64,000 nucleotides of DNA from Paramoeba atlantica (lineage: Eukaryota; Discosea), in the NCBI GenBank assembly GCA_977017575.1, contig CDRNVI010000032.1, forward strand, positions 248,001-312,000, read 5' to 3'. This document shows positions 39,520 to 48,389 of the stretch, in pieces (position 1 is the first letter of the stretch; each line of letters starts with the position of its first letter). The notes beneath the pieces are model-generated. The model was given only the letters and a program-made list of their open reading frames with translations, was not told the DNA's origin and searched no databases. A program made the position numbers and the translations under genes.

Positions 39520-39936
39520 TTTATATTGACGAACAATATTCTATCCTTTTAATATCCATGTGGCTAGATAACATTCTTACCCTTATTACTTGTAAGTAAT
39601 ACTTATTACTTGTAAGTGCATGCAAGGGGCTGCGGGGGAGGTCCAAACGATACCACGCGAGATTGCGTGAGATCACCCGCAGCCTCTCATGTGTATCGTA
39701 AATCTTTATAACTTGAACATGTATATTCGTGCGCAGAGTTTATATAATTTGCGTTGATGAACTAAGTTGAAGGAATCTCTGCTAACGGAATATTAACGTT
39801 ACCAAAGATAAATATGACTTAGTTTTTGTGTCTGAAATAGATAGATACCTTAAGGAATGTCTCTCCCCAGACACTAATCAAAAGACAGTAAACTAGAATA
39901 GAGTACGATGAGTGTTTCCCATCGAGTACAGTAAAC
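39520..39936. other. Intergenic spacer with a structured element
   Basis: About 415 bp without a gene. A repeated CTTATTACTTGTAAGT phrase at about 39580-39617 is followed by the hairpin listed at 39628-39684. Confidence 0.5.
39628..39684. repeat. Nested hairpin, possible structured RNA or MITE
   Basis: GGCTGCGGG pairs perfectly with CCCGCAGCC 39 nt later. Inside, CACGC pairs with GCGTG across a 6-nt loop. The 57-nt unit is more GC-rich than its surroundings. It could be a small structured RNA or the core of a tiny inverted-repeat element. Confidence 0.45.
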
Positions 39937-40962
39937 TCATGCGGAAATCGTTTCCCATGCGGAACCCATATTTACTTTCAGAAGTTCCGCTCCCGGACTT
40001 TCCAAATAACTTTTGTCAAATACATGAACGCGCACCATACCGTCCTCTCCCCCCGTTGTGAAGCCTCTCCCTAAAGGATGGAAAGCAACCGCGTTAATTG
40101 GAGAGAAATGCTCACAAATTCCACCTAAATATTTTCCAGTGACTTTATGACAAAACCGGGACTCAAAATGACTCCCCCGAATATTTGTCACACTCTGGGC
40201 ATCCTCCCCGCCACCCAACAACACATGATGTGCCTGAGGCGCCAGATCCGCATCCAGCACGTGTTTCCCCTTTTCGTGCTCATACGTTTGTATCACCTCC
40301 AACGTACGAGAATCAAGCAATTTCGCCGTGGAATCCGCCCCACATGACAACAACGTTGAATACTCTGCATCCCACTTCAATCGGTACGCTATGCCATTAT
40401 GAATTTGAGCTTTACGAACAACCTGCCCCGTGGAGGTATCCGCAACCCCGACCATCCCATCCTCACAGGCGAAATACACCGACTCGTTTGTCGGGCCAAA
40501 CCGTGCGCTACGAATCACACTCTCACTCTCGATCCGTAACGCCGGGACGTACTCCCCTTTCCAAGTTACGGGATCGGGAGGGAGATGAAACAGATTCACT
40601 GCGGGGGTTTGACGAAATTGGGCATTCGTAACCGCCAGCAGGTGGGTGTCCCCGTGACTGAGTTCAACCGCCTTCACGGCGGTGGGCATCTCAACAGCTG
40701 CGACGGACTCCCCGGTAGAGACGCTCCAGAGCCGCCAGTGTTGGTCTCCCCCTCCGGTGGCGAGGAGCGTGGAGGTGTAGTTGACGGCACAGCACCACAC
40801 CGCACCCTTGTGGCCGCGGTAGGACCCGAGCAGGGCTCCGGTGGTGGGGGACCAGACCAGGGGGACGTTGTCCAGGGCGGTGGTGAACAGGAGGTCGCCC
40901 TCGGGGTTGTAGGTGAGGGATTGGATGGATTTGGAGTGTCCGTGGAGGACAAACGTTTTCAT
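39937..40962 (-). CDS. EIF3I: Translation initiation factor eIF3 subunit i
   Basis: A 341-aa WD40 protein beginning MKTFVLHGHSKSIQSLTYN, with HKGAVWCCAVNYTSTLLATGGGD and, at the end, FHPLGRGFTTGGEDGMVRVHVFD. This start and end are diagnostic of eIF3i (TRIP-1), a seven-bladed propeller in the eIF3 complex that recruits mRNA and the 40S subunit. Length equals the family norm. The 5' half of the coding strand is C-rich at third positions and the 3' half is not. The leader before the ATG is pyrimidine-rich with no AG for about 140 nt upstream. Confidence 0.95.
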   Translation of the reverse strand: MKTFVLHGHSKSIQSLTYNPEGDLLFTTALDNVPLVWSPTTGALLGSYRGHKGAVWCCAVNYTSTLLATGGGDQHWRLWSVSTGESVAAVEMPTAVKAVELSHGDTHLLAVTNAQFRQTPAVNLFHLPPDPVTWKGEYVPALRIESESVIRSARFGPTNESVYFACEDGMVGVADTSTGQVVRKAQIHNGIAYRLKWDAEYSTLLSCGADSTAKLLDSRTLEVIQTYEHEKGKHVLDADLAPQAHHVLLGGGEDAQSVTNIRGSHFESRFCHKVTGKYLGGICEHFSPINAVAFHPLGRGFTTGGEDGMVRVHVFDKSYLESPGAELLKVNMGSAWETISA

Positions 40963-41262
40963 TGGGGGGCGGGATAAGGAGGAGGAGGAAGGATAATACA
41001 GAAAAAATGAAAGGAAATGTATTTTTGAAAGGGTTTTGGAGGATCATAAGTACGAAAATATTGATAAGGAATCGACAAAAGGGAATAGATAAACAGTGTC
41101 TCGGCTTCTCTGGTACAATACAGGCGTACTGTACTGTAGGGATAGTGAAAACAAAACATAATTCGTGTTCGTAATTCTCAATTGTAAATTCGATACTAAA
41201 TATAATGAAAGCGATATTGCTACACCGAGATCTCCCAGCAATGTCGGCAATTCGAGTTCGAA
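40963..41262. other. Intergenic spacer
   Basis: About 300 bp. The part next to eIF3i is a long purine run on the plus strand (a pyrimidine leader on the coding strand). Nothing else is seen. Confidence 0.4.
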
Positions 41263-42027
41263 TTAGGAAAGCCCGAACTCATCCGCCATATCGTCAGAAA
41301 TGTCGCTGTCATCATCCACTTCGTAATTACTCCCCGAATCATCGGTGCTCATATCGCTTTCCTCCTCCTCTTCAGAATCACTTGTCGTTTCTGATGACAA
41401 TTCCTCCACACGATCTCCCGAGGGGCTTTTCTCCCATCTGGCCTTCGAACGGCCCTCCTCCTGCATGTTCTGAAGAACCTCATCGATCGGCATTTCGGCT
41501 TCTGCCATCATACGTCTTTTCAAATCCTCCCAGTCCTCACCTACCGCAAACTGCTCTTCATCCTCGGAAGTCTCATCCGAGACGTCATGCCCTGTCGGAG
41601 GCTCGCAAGTGTCGCCGTCACCCCACTTCAGTCCGGACTCCACCAACAGCTCCTCCCAGAAGTGTCGTAATTCCAGAGCCTTCTTGAACTCTTCCCCGGA
41701 TTCGGGGTAATACGCGACGGCGTTGATAAAAACACGATCAACGTCCGTAATAAACTCAGAATGAGAGGCATAGCCTTCCTCGCTAACAATCCGGTCCGCA
41801 ATCACAGAGAAATCGATAGGGTGTTCCACATAAGAGCGGTATTCAGGATGCAAATTGTCATCCACGGGCTTTGAAAACCGTTTATCCGGATCTTGTTGCT
41901 CCAGGCGCTGAAGCAAGTCGCAGTGCAACCGGCGGTCTCCTTGGAGTGCAGAGTTCGAAACTAACGAGGAACCAGTATCCTTTTCGGAAGCCTCTCTCAC
42001 TCGTTTCGTAGGATGTGTTTGGGTCAT
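41263..42027 (-). CDS. Bromodomain protein
   Basis: A 254-aa protein. Residues 35-130 form a bromodomain: LLQRLEQQDPDKRFSKPVD, YVEHPIDFSVIADRI with the ZA loop, and DVDRVFINAVAYYPESGEEF. The usual acetyl-lysine-anchoring Asn (YN) is replaced by Tyr (YY). The remaining 120 residues are very acidic (EDEEQFAVGEDWED and a Ser/Asp/Glu tail). Kinetoplastids use a set of small bromodomain factors at transcription start regions, and this could be one. Substitution of the Asn suggests altered or weak ligand binding. Confidence 0.88.
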   Translation of the reverse strand: MTQTHPTKRVREASEKDTGSSLVSNSALQGDRRLHCDLLQRLEQQDPDKRFSKPVDDNLHPEYRSYVEHPIDFSVIADRIVSEEGYASHSEFITDVDRVFINAVAYYPESGEEFKKALELRHFWEELLVESGLKWGDGDTCEPPTGHDVSDETSEDEEQFAVGEDWEDLKRRMMAEAEMPIDEVLQNMQEEGRSKARWEKSPSGDRVEELSSETTSDSEEEEESDMSTDDSGSNYEVDDDSDISDDMADEFGLS

Positions 42028-42573
42028 TCAAGTATCGAACACAGAAATGTAGGAGACTGTAACGAAAGAAAATCTAAATATTAAACTGATAAAAAAATGA
42101 ATACCCTAGCTTTGGCCTCGGTTACCAAAGCCTGATGGGCAATTACCCCGTGTAACCGTACTTTAACCGTTATCCATGGAGCCGAGGAGATTAAAATGCC
42201 GCATTCTCATGGTCTTGTATGATACCAGTTTGATCCTTACTCGTAACCTCCCTCTCTTACGCTTATAGAAACTTGTACAACGCAGCATAAAAATGCACTA
42301 CAATTCATAGTTCCTTTGATAATAAGTGAGTGGTTGGTATTTATTGTAAAGACACTTTTGTTATGAGTTGTACTATAAATAATAATCGTATGACACGTTC
42401 TCTTTCGTACGTATGCATTAAATTGATATAAAACAAAATATGTGTAGCAATTTTCTGACTTCGAAACATTATGAATTCATGGACGATTAGCTTAAATACC
42501 TATTTAAAAAAGTATTTTCCTGACAAGCACATAGATAATAAGAAATAAGCGTTTTTATCAAGACTTTCCCTTT
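42028..42573. other. Intergenic spacer with a tRNA-sized inverted repeat
   Basis: About 545 bp without a gene. At 42116-42187 a 72-nt unit is closed by CCTCGG and CCGAGG and contains a further CGGTTAC/GTAACCG pair. On the plus strand the closing stem is followed by AGA, as in the single-hairpin H/ACA-like RNAs of kinetoplastids, but it would be antisense to the gene cluster. Evidence is weak. Confidence 0.35.
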
Positions 42574-44502
42574 TTACCTCGATCGACGAGTTCCCAAGGA
42601 CATTTTCCCAGTATACAAATGTTTAGGTTTCAGTGTAGGGACGCTACGGTCGGCCTCACCCTTACGTCCTTGATTGGACCACTTACGCGAGTCTCGACGT
42701 GACAATGACACGGCACGCATTTTTTGTGACACGTCTTTGTACCCTTCCCCTCGTCTGACGCTCATAGATCGGTCTGCAGAACGATTCCGAGAAGATAATG
42801 AGCGAGTACGACCTGTGCTGAGATGCGCGCTAGATGCCCTTTCCTTCTCTAGCGCTTGCTCAGCTCGAGTGCTACGCCCTCTCTTTTGAACCTCCTTGCC
42901 ACTCGGGTTCTGCCCACCAATGTTTTCCCGCTGTTTTTCTATTGCTGCTTTCATTTGTTTGGATTTAGGAGCAGATGATGAGCGTGTCTTTTCAACCGCT
43001 CGTTCCATTTTTCGGATAGCAATTTTCGAGCGAATAATTTGTACTGCCAGTTTCGCCTTGGAATCTACTTTGGTCAATTTCTTAGTAGATTCTTCCTCTT
43101 TCTCCTTTTGCAGCTGATTTTCTTCTTCGATCTCAAGTTGGATAAGCTGTTCTTCGATGTCAGGGTCAATAAAATCTTGAATATTCATTCCATCCATAAT
43201 TTCAGGAACGACATCATCTTTCCAGACCTCCTCTTTCAAAATATAATGCTTACTTAACTTCGGAAAATACACCCCAGGTCCACCATTTTCTGCTTCATAA
43301 TCTTTCTCGGTCTTCATGGGTGGAGGTGCTCCGCTTTTTCTCTCTTCCACCACGGATTCGGGAATATATGCGGGACGGTCAATGTTGTCTCTACGCTTTG
43401 GCAGTGCGCAATATAAACGATTTTGAAGGGTACCCTCCTTGGCTCGAAGTTGCTTTTCACCCATTCTTGCACGAAGCAACTGTTCGCATGCCATGACCTT
43501 AAGGTCTCCAACCGCATCGTCTCTCAGCGTGCTTGTTTCAATTGTTTGCACATTAGGGCCGGTATTCTGAAGCATCTGTTCAAGCATCGCCTTCTCCTGC
43601 GGTGCAAGTTGGTCGCGCCGACAAAGATCAGATTTGTTAAATACAATGACAAGTGGTTTCCCAGCAAACAAAGGCTGGATGTTGTGAAAAAGTGAACACT
43701 GAGCCTCTACAGAATAACCACATTGCGCAGAGAGATCCATAAAGTACAACACAGTGGCTTGTAAATGAGCCAGCGCAGTGATAGATTGCATTTCAATCAC
43801 ATTGCGTTCATCCAAGGAGTGATCTAGAATCCCAGGAGTGTCGATTACTTGCCAAGGCATGTAGTTATACTCCGTATGCCCGACGTAGAGCGATTTTGTG
43901 GTAAAAGCATACGGTTGAACCTCTACATCAGCGCGACTAACCTTATTCAGAAAACTAGACTTTCCCACATTAGGAAACCCACAGATCAAAAGTGTGCGAG
44001 TGTTTGGATCAATTGCAGGGAGACGGGATAAATGCTGGCGCACTTGCTCCAAGTAGGACAGTGTAGGCCCCAACTTTTTCAACACTGTAGCCATACGTCC
44101 CAGTGCAGCTCTCTTTACCTGTTTACAACGGTACATGGAGTCCCCATACTTCAGCAAACGGACGTAATCCCGACAGATAACCCCTACAATGTGTCGTACA
44201 GATGAGATTTGCCCCAGCGCGACTTTGTAGTGATCCTTATCGTAAAGCACATTCATCAAGTCGGAATAAAAAGGGTGTACGTCATCCATTTTAGGAAACT
44301 CTTCCAAGATTTTTGTGAGCCGCTCATGTATCGTTTGTTGCGTAAATTTGACTTTTCGGAGATAAAATTTACGAATCCGGGCAATTTCATAGTTCCTATG
44401 TATCACAGTAGGAGTTTTGCGCTGAGTTTTGCTAAGCACGATATCTACTAAATCCTGGGAAGAACTTGGTATAGGCGTAATACCTTTGAAGTTGTAGGCC
44501 AT
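42574..44502 (-). CDS. NOG1: Nucleolar GTPase NOG1
   Basis: A 642-aa protein with the characteristic start MAYNFKGITPIPSSSQDLVDIVLSK..., Obg-type GTPase motifs GFPNVGKS (175-182), DTPG (221-224) and NKSD (289-292), and a basic, repetitive C-terminal half (SKSKQ-, RSRSxxR-rich). NOG1 is needed for maturation of the 60S ribosomal subunit in the nucleolus and is conserved in trypanosomes. The leader just before the ATG is a pure pyrimidine-rich run (TTTTTTTCTCTTTATCTC). Confidence 0.97.
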   Translation of the reverse strand: MAYNFKGITPIPSSSQDLVDIVLSKTQRKTPTVIHRNYEIARIRKFYLRKVKFTQQTIHERLTKILEEFPKMDDVHPFYSDLMNVLYDKDHYKVALGQISSVRHIVGVICRDYVRLLKYGDSMYRCKQVKRAALGRMATVLKKLGPTLSYLEQVRQHLSRLPAIDPNTRTLLICGFPNVGKSSFLNKVSRADVEVQPYAFTTKSLYVGHTEYNYMPWQVIDTPGILDHSLDERNVIEMQSITALAHLQATVLYFMDLSAQCGYSVEAQCSLFHNIQPLFAGKPLVIVFNKSDLCRRDQLAPQEKAMLEQMLQNTGPNVQTIETSTLRDDAVGDLKVMACEQLLRARMGEKQLRAKEGTLQNRLYCALPKRRDNIDRPAYIPESVVEERKSGAPPPMKTEKDYEAENGGPGVYFPKLSKHYILKEEVWKDDVVPEIMDGMNIQDFIDPDIEEQLIQLEIEEENQLQKEKEEESTKKLTKVDSKAKLAVQIIRSKIAIRKMERAVEKTRSSSAPKSKQMKAAIEKQRENIGGQNPSGKEVQKRGRSTRAEQALEKERASSAHLSTGRTRSLSSRNRSADRSMSVRRGEGYKDVSQKMRAVSLSRRDSRKWSNQGRKGEADRSVPTLKPKHLYTGKMSLGTRRSR

Positions 44503-44794
44503 GAATTGAGATAAAGAGAAAAAAATTCAGAAAAGTAGTTATTCAGAGTGACGTGATGTTTTCTATAAGAAATTCATTGATACGATATTCGTCACTGATA
44601 TGCTAGATACAGTAAAATTTTATTCGTGGTCAGTCGGCAAGGATTTCACCATTATAAATTGCAATGCCACAGAAAGACCCCGAAAATCAAAATATCAGGA
44701 TGATATGAATTATCGTTTGTGAAAGAATATAAACAAAATTACGTTGCACATTTTAATCATGTACAAATCATGTGTGCAATTGAAAACACAGAAG

Positions 44795-46069
44795 CTATAA
44801 AGGTGCTTCACTCTTGCTTGAGCCACTCGAAGGGCTTACGACGATGCTTGGAGAAGTGGAGCTTTCCGAATTGGAAGGTGTGCCACTATTGTTCTCCGAA
44901 GCGATTCGAGTGTCTTCCGTCTCCTCCTCAGATAAACAAGTATTGCTGCTTCGCCCAGCATAGCTATTCATTACCTCCACAGAGCATCCCATGCCTTTGG
45001 GAGGCTTTGTTAAAGGAAAGCGTCGATGAAACTTTATGGATTCCTCTACGATTGCACGCTTTACGTCTCGTATTGTTGCATAGTCAGACTCTCGAAAAGC
45101 GAAGGGTACCACTTGAACTTGTGTGTCTGACTCGTCGTAAAGCTCCGTAAAATATGGATGTTTAAGGGCTTGATCAACTGTAATACGATTCTTTGGGTGA
45201 AATTTAAGAAGTTTCTCTAACAGATCCACGGCAAGCGGATTCGCCTGAGGATAGCGTTCCGTGAAATCCACCGGATTGCGACTTGATTTTCGCATCACGT
45301 AGCGTTGTGCCGCGGTACTTCCCAGACTCAAAACCTCCTCCTCGGGAGGGGTTCCAGTGATGTCCAATATCTTATCCAGTTGGTTGACTCGATCCTTTCC
45401 CGGGAAGAGCGGTTTGGAGCCCAACAGCTCGCCTAAGATACAGCCTACTCCCCAGACGTCGACTTGAGCGTCATAGTGCCGGTGTTCCATTACCAGATCA
45501 GGGGCTCTGTACCATCGCATGGTGACGTAGTCCGTGCGTTCCGCCCCTTCCGTCTCCTCCTTGGCAAGCCCAAAGTCACAAATCTTCAAGTCGCAGTTCG
45601 TGTTGACAAGAATGTTAGATGGAGTGACGTCTCGGTGAATCACGCCAGCGCTGTGAATGACCTTTAGCGCCCGCAGGGCTTGGTAGAGAAAAAACTGAAT
45701 GTGGGCATCTGTGAGTTTTTGATTCGACCGCAGTACCTGCTTTAGATCGGTTTCCATCATATCCATCACAAGATAAAACTCCGTGAACTCTTCTGTCGGT
45801 GGGGAGAGAATGTTGCGGATCCCGACAATATTTTCGTCGTGAAAATGGGATAAGAGTTTAATCTCCCGGAGGATGCGTAGAGCAAGAATGGTCTCGGCAA
45901 AAATTTCACTGTTTATTCGTTTGATCGCTACTTGGCAGTTATCTGTGGTGTCACGGGCCCGAATCACCATTCCATAGCTTCCATGTCCTATAATCTTTTC
46001 CAGACGGTAGCGAGGGTCTAGAGCATCAACCTCCTCCTGTAATTCACCCAAGTTTCGTGGGACCGGCAT
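44795..46069 (-). CDS. MAP kinase with TDY activation motif
   Basis: A 424-aa kinase starting at MPVPRNLGELQEEV; an upstream ATG at 46141 would add 24 hydrophobic residues and is less likely. It has the glycine loop GHGSYGMV, VAIK, the catalytic HRDVTPSNILVN, DFG, the activation lip TDY (about 179-181) and the MAPK insert LLGSKPLFPGKD. The catalytic loop has Thr where nearly all Ser/Thr kinases have Lys (HRDLKP). A Thr there, with TDY, is known from kinetoplastid ERK-type kinases. The C-terminal 80 residues are Ser-rich and disordered. It likely acts in cell-cycle or stress signalling. Confidence 0.93.
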   Translation of the reverse strand: MPVPRNLGELQEEVDALDPRYRLEKIIGHGSYGMVIRARDTTDNCQVAIKRINSEIFAETILALRILREIKLLSHFHDENIVGIRNILSPPTEEFTEFYLVMDMMETDLKQVLRSNQKLTDAHIQFFLYQALRALKVIHSAGVIHRDVTPSNILVNTNCDLKICDFGLAKEETEGAERTDYVTMRWYRAPDLVMEHRHYDAQVDVWGVGCILGELLGSKPLFPGKDRVNQLDKILDITGTPPEEEVLSLGSTAAQRYVMRKSSRNPVDFTERYPQANPLAVDLLEKLLKFHPKNRITVDQALKHPYFTELYDESDTQVQVVPFAFRESDYATIRDVKRAIVEESIKFHRRFPLTKPPKGMGCSVEVMNSYAGRSSNTCLSEEETEDTRIASENNSGTPSNSESSTSPSIVVSPSSGSSKSEAPL

Positions 46070-46282
46070 GTAGTATGGAAATAAAAAAGAAAAAAAAATA
46101 CGGATTGTAAGTTTCCCAAAGCATACCCCACGAAAACACACACACCCCTATCCACTCATGGAATACCCCTATCATCCAAAAAGTTCAAAAGCCAACCTTT
46201 ATCTTCCCCATCTCGAACACACATCTGCCCACCCCCCCTTCTTTCAAAAGCACAAAGCCTTCTCCCAACCCCCCTCTTTCCC

Positions 46283-47044
46283 TCACAACCCCCTCACCAC
46301 CTCCTCCACCTCCCCCTCCCCCAGCACCCTCACCCTCCCCGTCCCCTTCTCCACCACCACCACCTCCACATTCCCCCCCCGCACCCCCTCCTCCATCACC
46401 CCCTGCAGCACCCCCACCGCCAGCGCCACCCCCTCCCCCAGCCCCATCCCCGGGCGGTACCTCTCCGCCAGCACCCCCCGCGCCCCCTCCGCCCCCGCCC
46501 CCACCGCCGCCGCCTCCTCCCGCCAGTACGTCCCGCTGGGGTCCGTGGACCACAGCGAGACCCCCGCCGCGGGGTCCACCCCCCCGACCAGCAGCGCGAC
46601 CCCGTAGGGGCGGGACATCGCGGGGGGGGGGCGGGTCGAGCCCTTGTTGTTGTCCTTCCGGGGTTGGCTCTCCCCGAAGCGGAGCGCGAGGTCGCAGGTG
46701 GCGCGGGTGAGGGACTCGGCGGGGAGGGGCTCGTTGTAGGTGAGGGTGTGGGCGGTGGCGAGGGCGCGGGCGTGGTGGACGAGGGTGTGGGCGTCGGCGG
46801 TCATGCCGGAGACGACGGCGGCGAGGTGGTGGTCGAGGGCCACGATCTTGTGCACGGAGGGGGGGAGGAGGAGGGGGGAGGGGAGGCGACGCTCGGCGGC
46901 GAGGACCACGCCGTCGGGGGTGGTGAGGCCGAGACCGGTGGCGCCGAGGGTGATGGCTTTGCGGGCGTACTCGATTTGGAAGAGCCGGCCCTCGGGGGAG
47001 AAGGTGTTGACCCCGTGGTCGTACTCGGAACGGGCACCGAACAT
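46283..47044 (-). CDS. PSMA5: 20S proteasome subunit alpha-5
   Basis: A 253-aa protein starting at MFGARSEYDHGVNTFSPEGR, the alpha-5 N-terminus. The open frame extends upstream to 47167, but those 41 residues are Phe/Pro/Leu/Ser translated from a pyrimidine leader. MSRPYGVALLVGG and STDPSGTYW fit alpha-5. It forms part of the outer ring of the 20S proteasome. Composition is extreme: the first half uses C at third positions (Pro, Thr, Leu, Ala), while the second half uses G, giving GEGVALAVGVLQGVMEE and a run of Val, Gly and Glu to the end. About 75 nt of nearly pure pyrimidine lie directly before the ATG, after a CCTTCCCCAG that could be the trans-splice acceptor. Confidence 0.95.
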   Translation of the reverse strand: MFGARSEYDHGVNTFSPEGRLFQIEYARKAITLGATGLGLTTPDGVVLAAERRLPSPLLLPPSVHKIVALDHHLAAVVSGMTADAHTLVHHARALATAHTLTYNEPLPAESLTRATCDLALRFGESQPRKDNNKGSTRPPPAMSRPYGVALLVGGVDPAAGVSLWSTDPSGTYWREEAAAVGAGAEGARGVLAERYRPGMGLGEGVALAVGVLQGVMEEGVRGGNVEVVVVEKGTGRVRVLGEGEVEEVVRGL

Positions 47045-47351
47045 GGAGGGGAGGGAGGGGAGGGAAAAGGAAGAAAGGAGAAGAGGGAAAAGAAAGGGAA
47101 AGAAGGGAGAAATAATGCGCTGGGGAAGGGTTGAGGGAATGTTACTTGATGGTGTACTGTAAGACAAGGTATACCCGTTTTATCCTTTGTCGACAAAGTT
47201 AGAAACGAAGAATAGGAGGAAAAACTCAGAACAGACTCTGTTACTCGGCATCACCTACCTGATATAAAGGCTAATAAAACGAAGCACATGTGTGTTTCAA
47301 GGCGAACCATACTTACACGTAGCTCCCCACGTACCTGTGACGCGATATTCT
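47045..47351. other. Proteasome leader and intergenic spacer
   Basis: About 305 bp. The left part is the pyrimidine leader of the proteasome gene (purine-rich as read on the plus strand). The rest is unremarkable, and no gene is seen. Confidence 0.5.
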
Positions 47352-47996
47352 TTAATCTATTAAGCGTTTGGAGCGGAGAAACCCCTTCATGTGGCGTATT
47401 TGCCACCAGGCAAACGCTATGACAAAAGCAACGGACAGGAAGGTGACCCAGGCAGACCGACTGTTTAAGTGCTCGCTGGTGTTCCGCATCTCTGCCTCAC
47501 GACGCTTGAAGTAAGCGTACTCCGTGTTAATCGCACGTATGGTGTCCTCCATGATACGCAGTTCCACCTCCAGAGGTTTTAAATGTTCTCTAGTGGCCAG
47601 GTCGTCGTAGTCGGTGGCATCGGGACCAAGTCGAAGGTCTAGACTCACGGTGCGGTACAAATCTTCGTTGTATTTTACTCCTTGAACCAGACGGTTATAA
47701 ATGCAGAAGTGGTAGTCACCAGCCAAGGCGGTGGTAAAGCGGAAATCGCTGTTGTCTTTTCCGCTATCAGAGTGGACATAGGCCCCTCGAGGATCGGTGA
47801 TTCGAAAATCAACAAACTGGCTGTATCCCGGAAGGGCTTTAAAATTTCCTGCAACGGCGTAGTCCTGGGGCAATTCCTCGGTAAAGCACTTGTAACTCCT
47901 GGCTGCGAGGTCGAACATAAAGCAAGACACACGTGTGGGTGAGGGCAGCCCTAGACCAACGGATAAGCAAAGGAAAAGCAACGAAATCACTGTCAT
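47352..47996 (-). CDS. p24/EMP24 family cargo receptor
   Basis: A 214-aa type I membrane protein: signal peptide (about 1-16), GOLD domain (about 22-112) with the CFTEELPQDY start and a Cys pair, a coiled-coil region (about 130-175, EVELRIMEDTIRAINTEYAYFKRRE), one membrane helix (about 183-203) and a short tail RHMKGFLRSKRLID. p24 proteins cycle between ER and Golgi in COPII and COPI vesicles and help export GPI-anchored proteins. The tail lacks a perfect KKxx signal. Confidence 0.9.
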   Translation of the reverse strand: MTVISLLFLCLSVGLGLPSPTRVSCFMFDLAARSYKCFTEELPQDYAVAGNFKALPGYSQFVDFRITDPRGAYVHSDSGKDNSDFRFTTALAGDYHFCIYNRLVQGVKYNEDLYRTVSLDLRLGPDATDYDDLATREHLKPLEVELRIMEDTIRAINTEYAYFKRREAEMRNTSEHLNSRSAWVTFLSVAFVIAFAWWQIRHMKGFLRSKRLID

Positions 47997-48389
47997 ACGG
48001 GATGTAAAGTGCTTGTGAGAAGGTAATATGGAGAGCTCCTATGGCTAACGAAAGCTGTATTCTATTTTAAATTTATGTACTATTCTAAATTTATGTACTA
48101 TCCTGGTAGGATTTTTAGACAGTCTATTTAGTCCAAGAGCTCTTTCGAAATGTTTTTTGAAAGTAAGGCATATTTATAAAGATTGCAAAACAAATTTTAC
48201 GCTTCATACATGTACGCTTCTCTTATGTGTGCGTAAAAGTACTCGACTAAATAATATATGAAGACACTATTATTGATACGCTGAAGTTCGCCACAAGACG
48301 ACTACGATGCAGCCAGTACTCGCCCATAAATCTCAAAATGCTGCTGATGATCAATGCACACAGAAACCACCGAAAATCGTCCAAGGACC
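47997..48389. other. Intergenic spacer
   Basis: About 393 bp without a gene. It has one direct repeat of TAAATTTATGTACTATYCT at about 48068-48105. Confidence 0.4.

Noticed and set aside
42116-42187. tRNA gene
   Set aside because: Length and a 6-bp closing stem fit, but neither strand has a T loop (GGTTCRA) or a proper D arm.
46070-46141. Upstream start for the MAP kinase
   Set aside because: The extra 24 residues are a hydrophobic translation of the leader. The kinase family starts near MPVPRN.
46664-47134. Plus-strand Gly/Glu/Val-rich frame
   Set aside because: Antisense shadow of the proteasome gene created by the G-rich strand.
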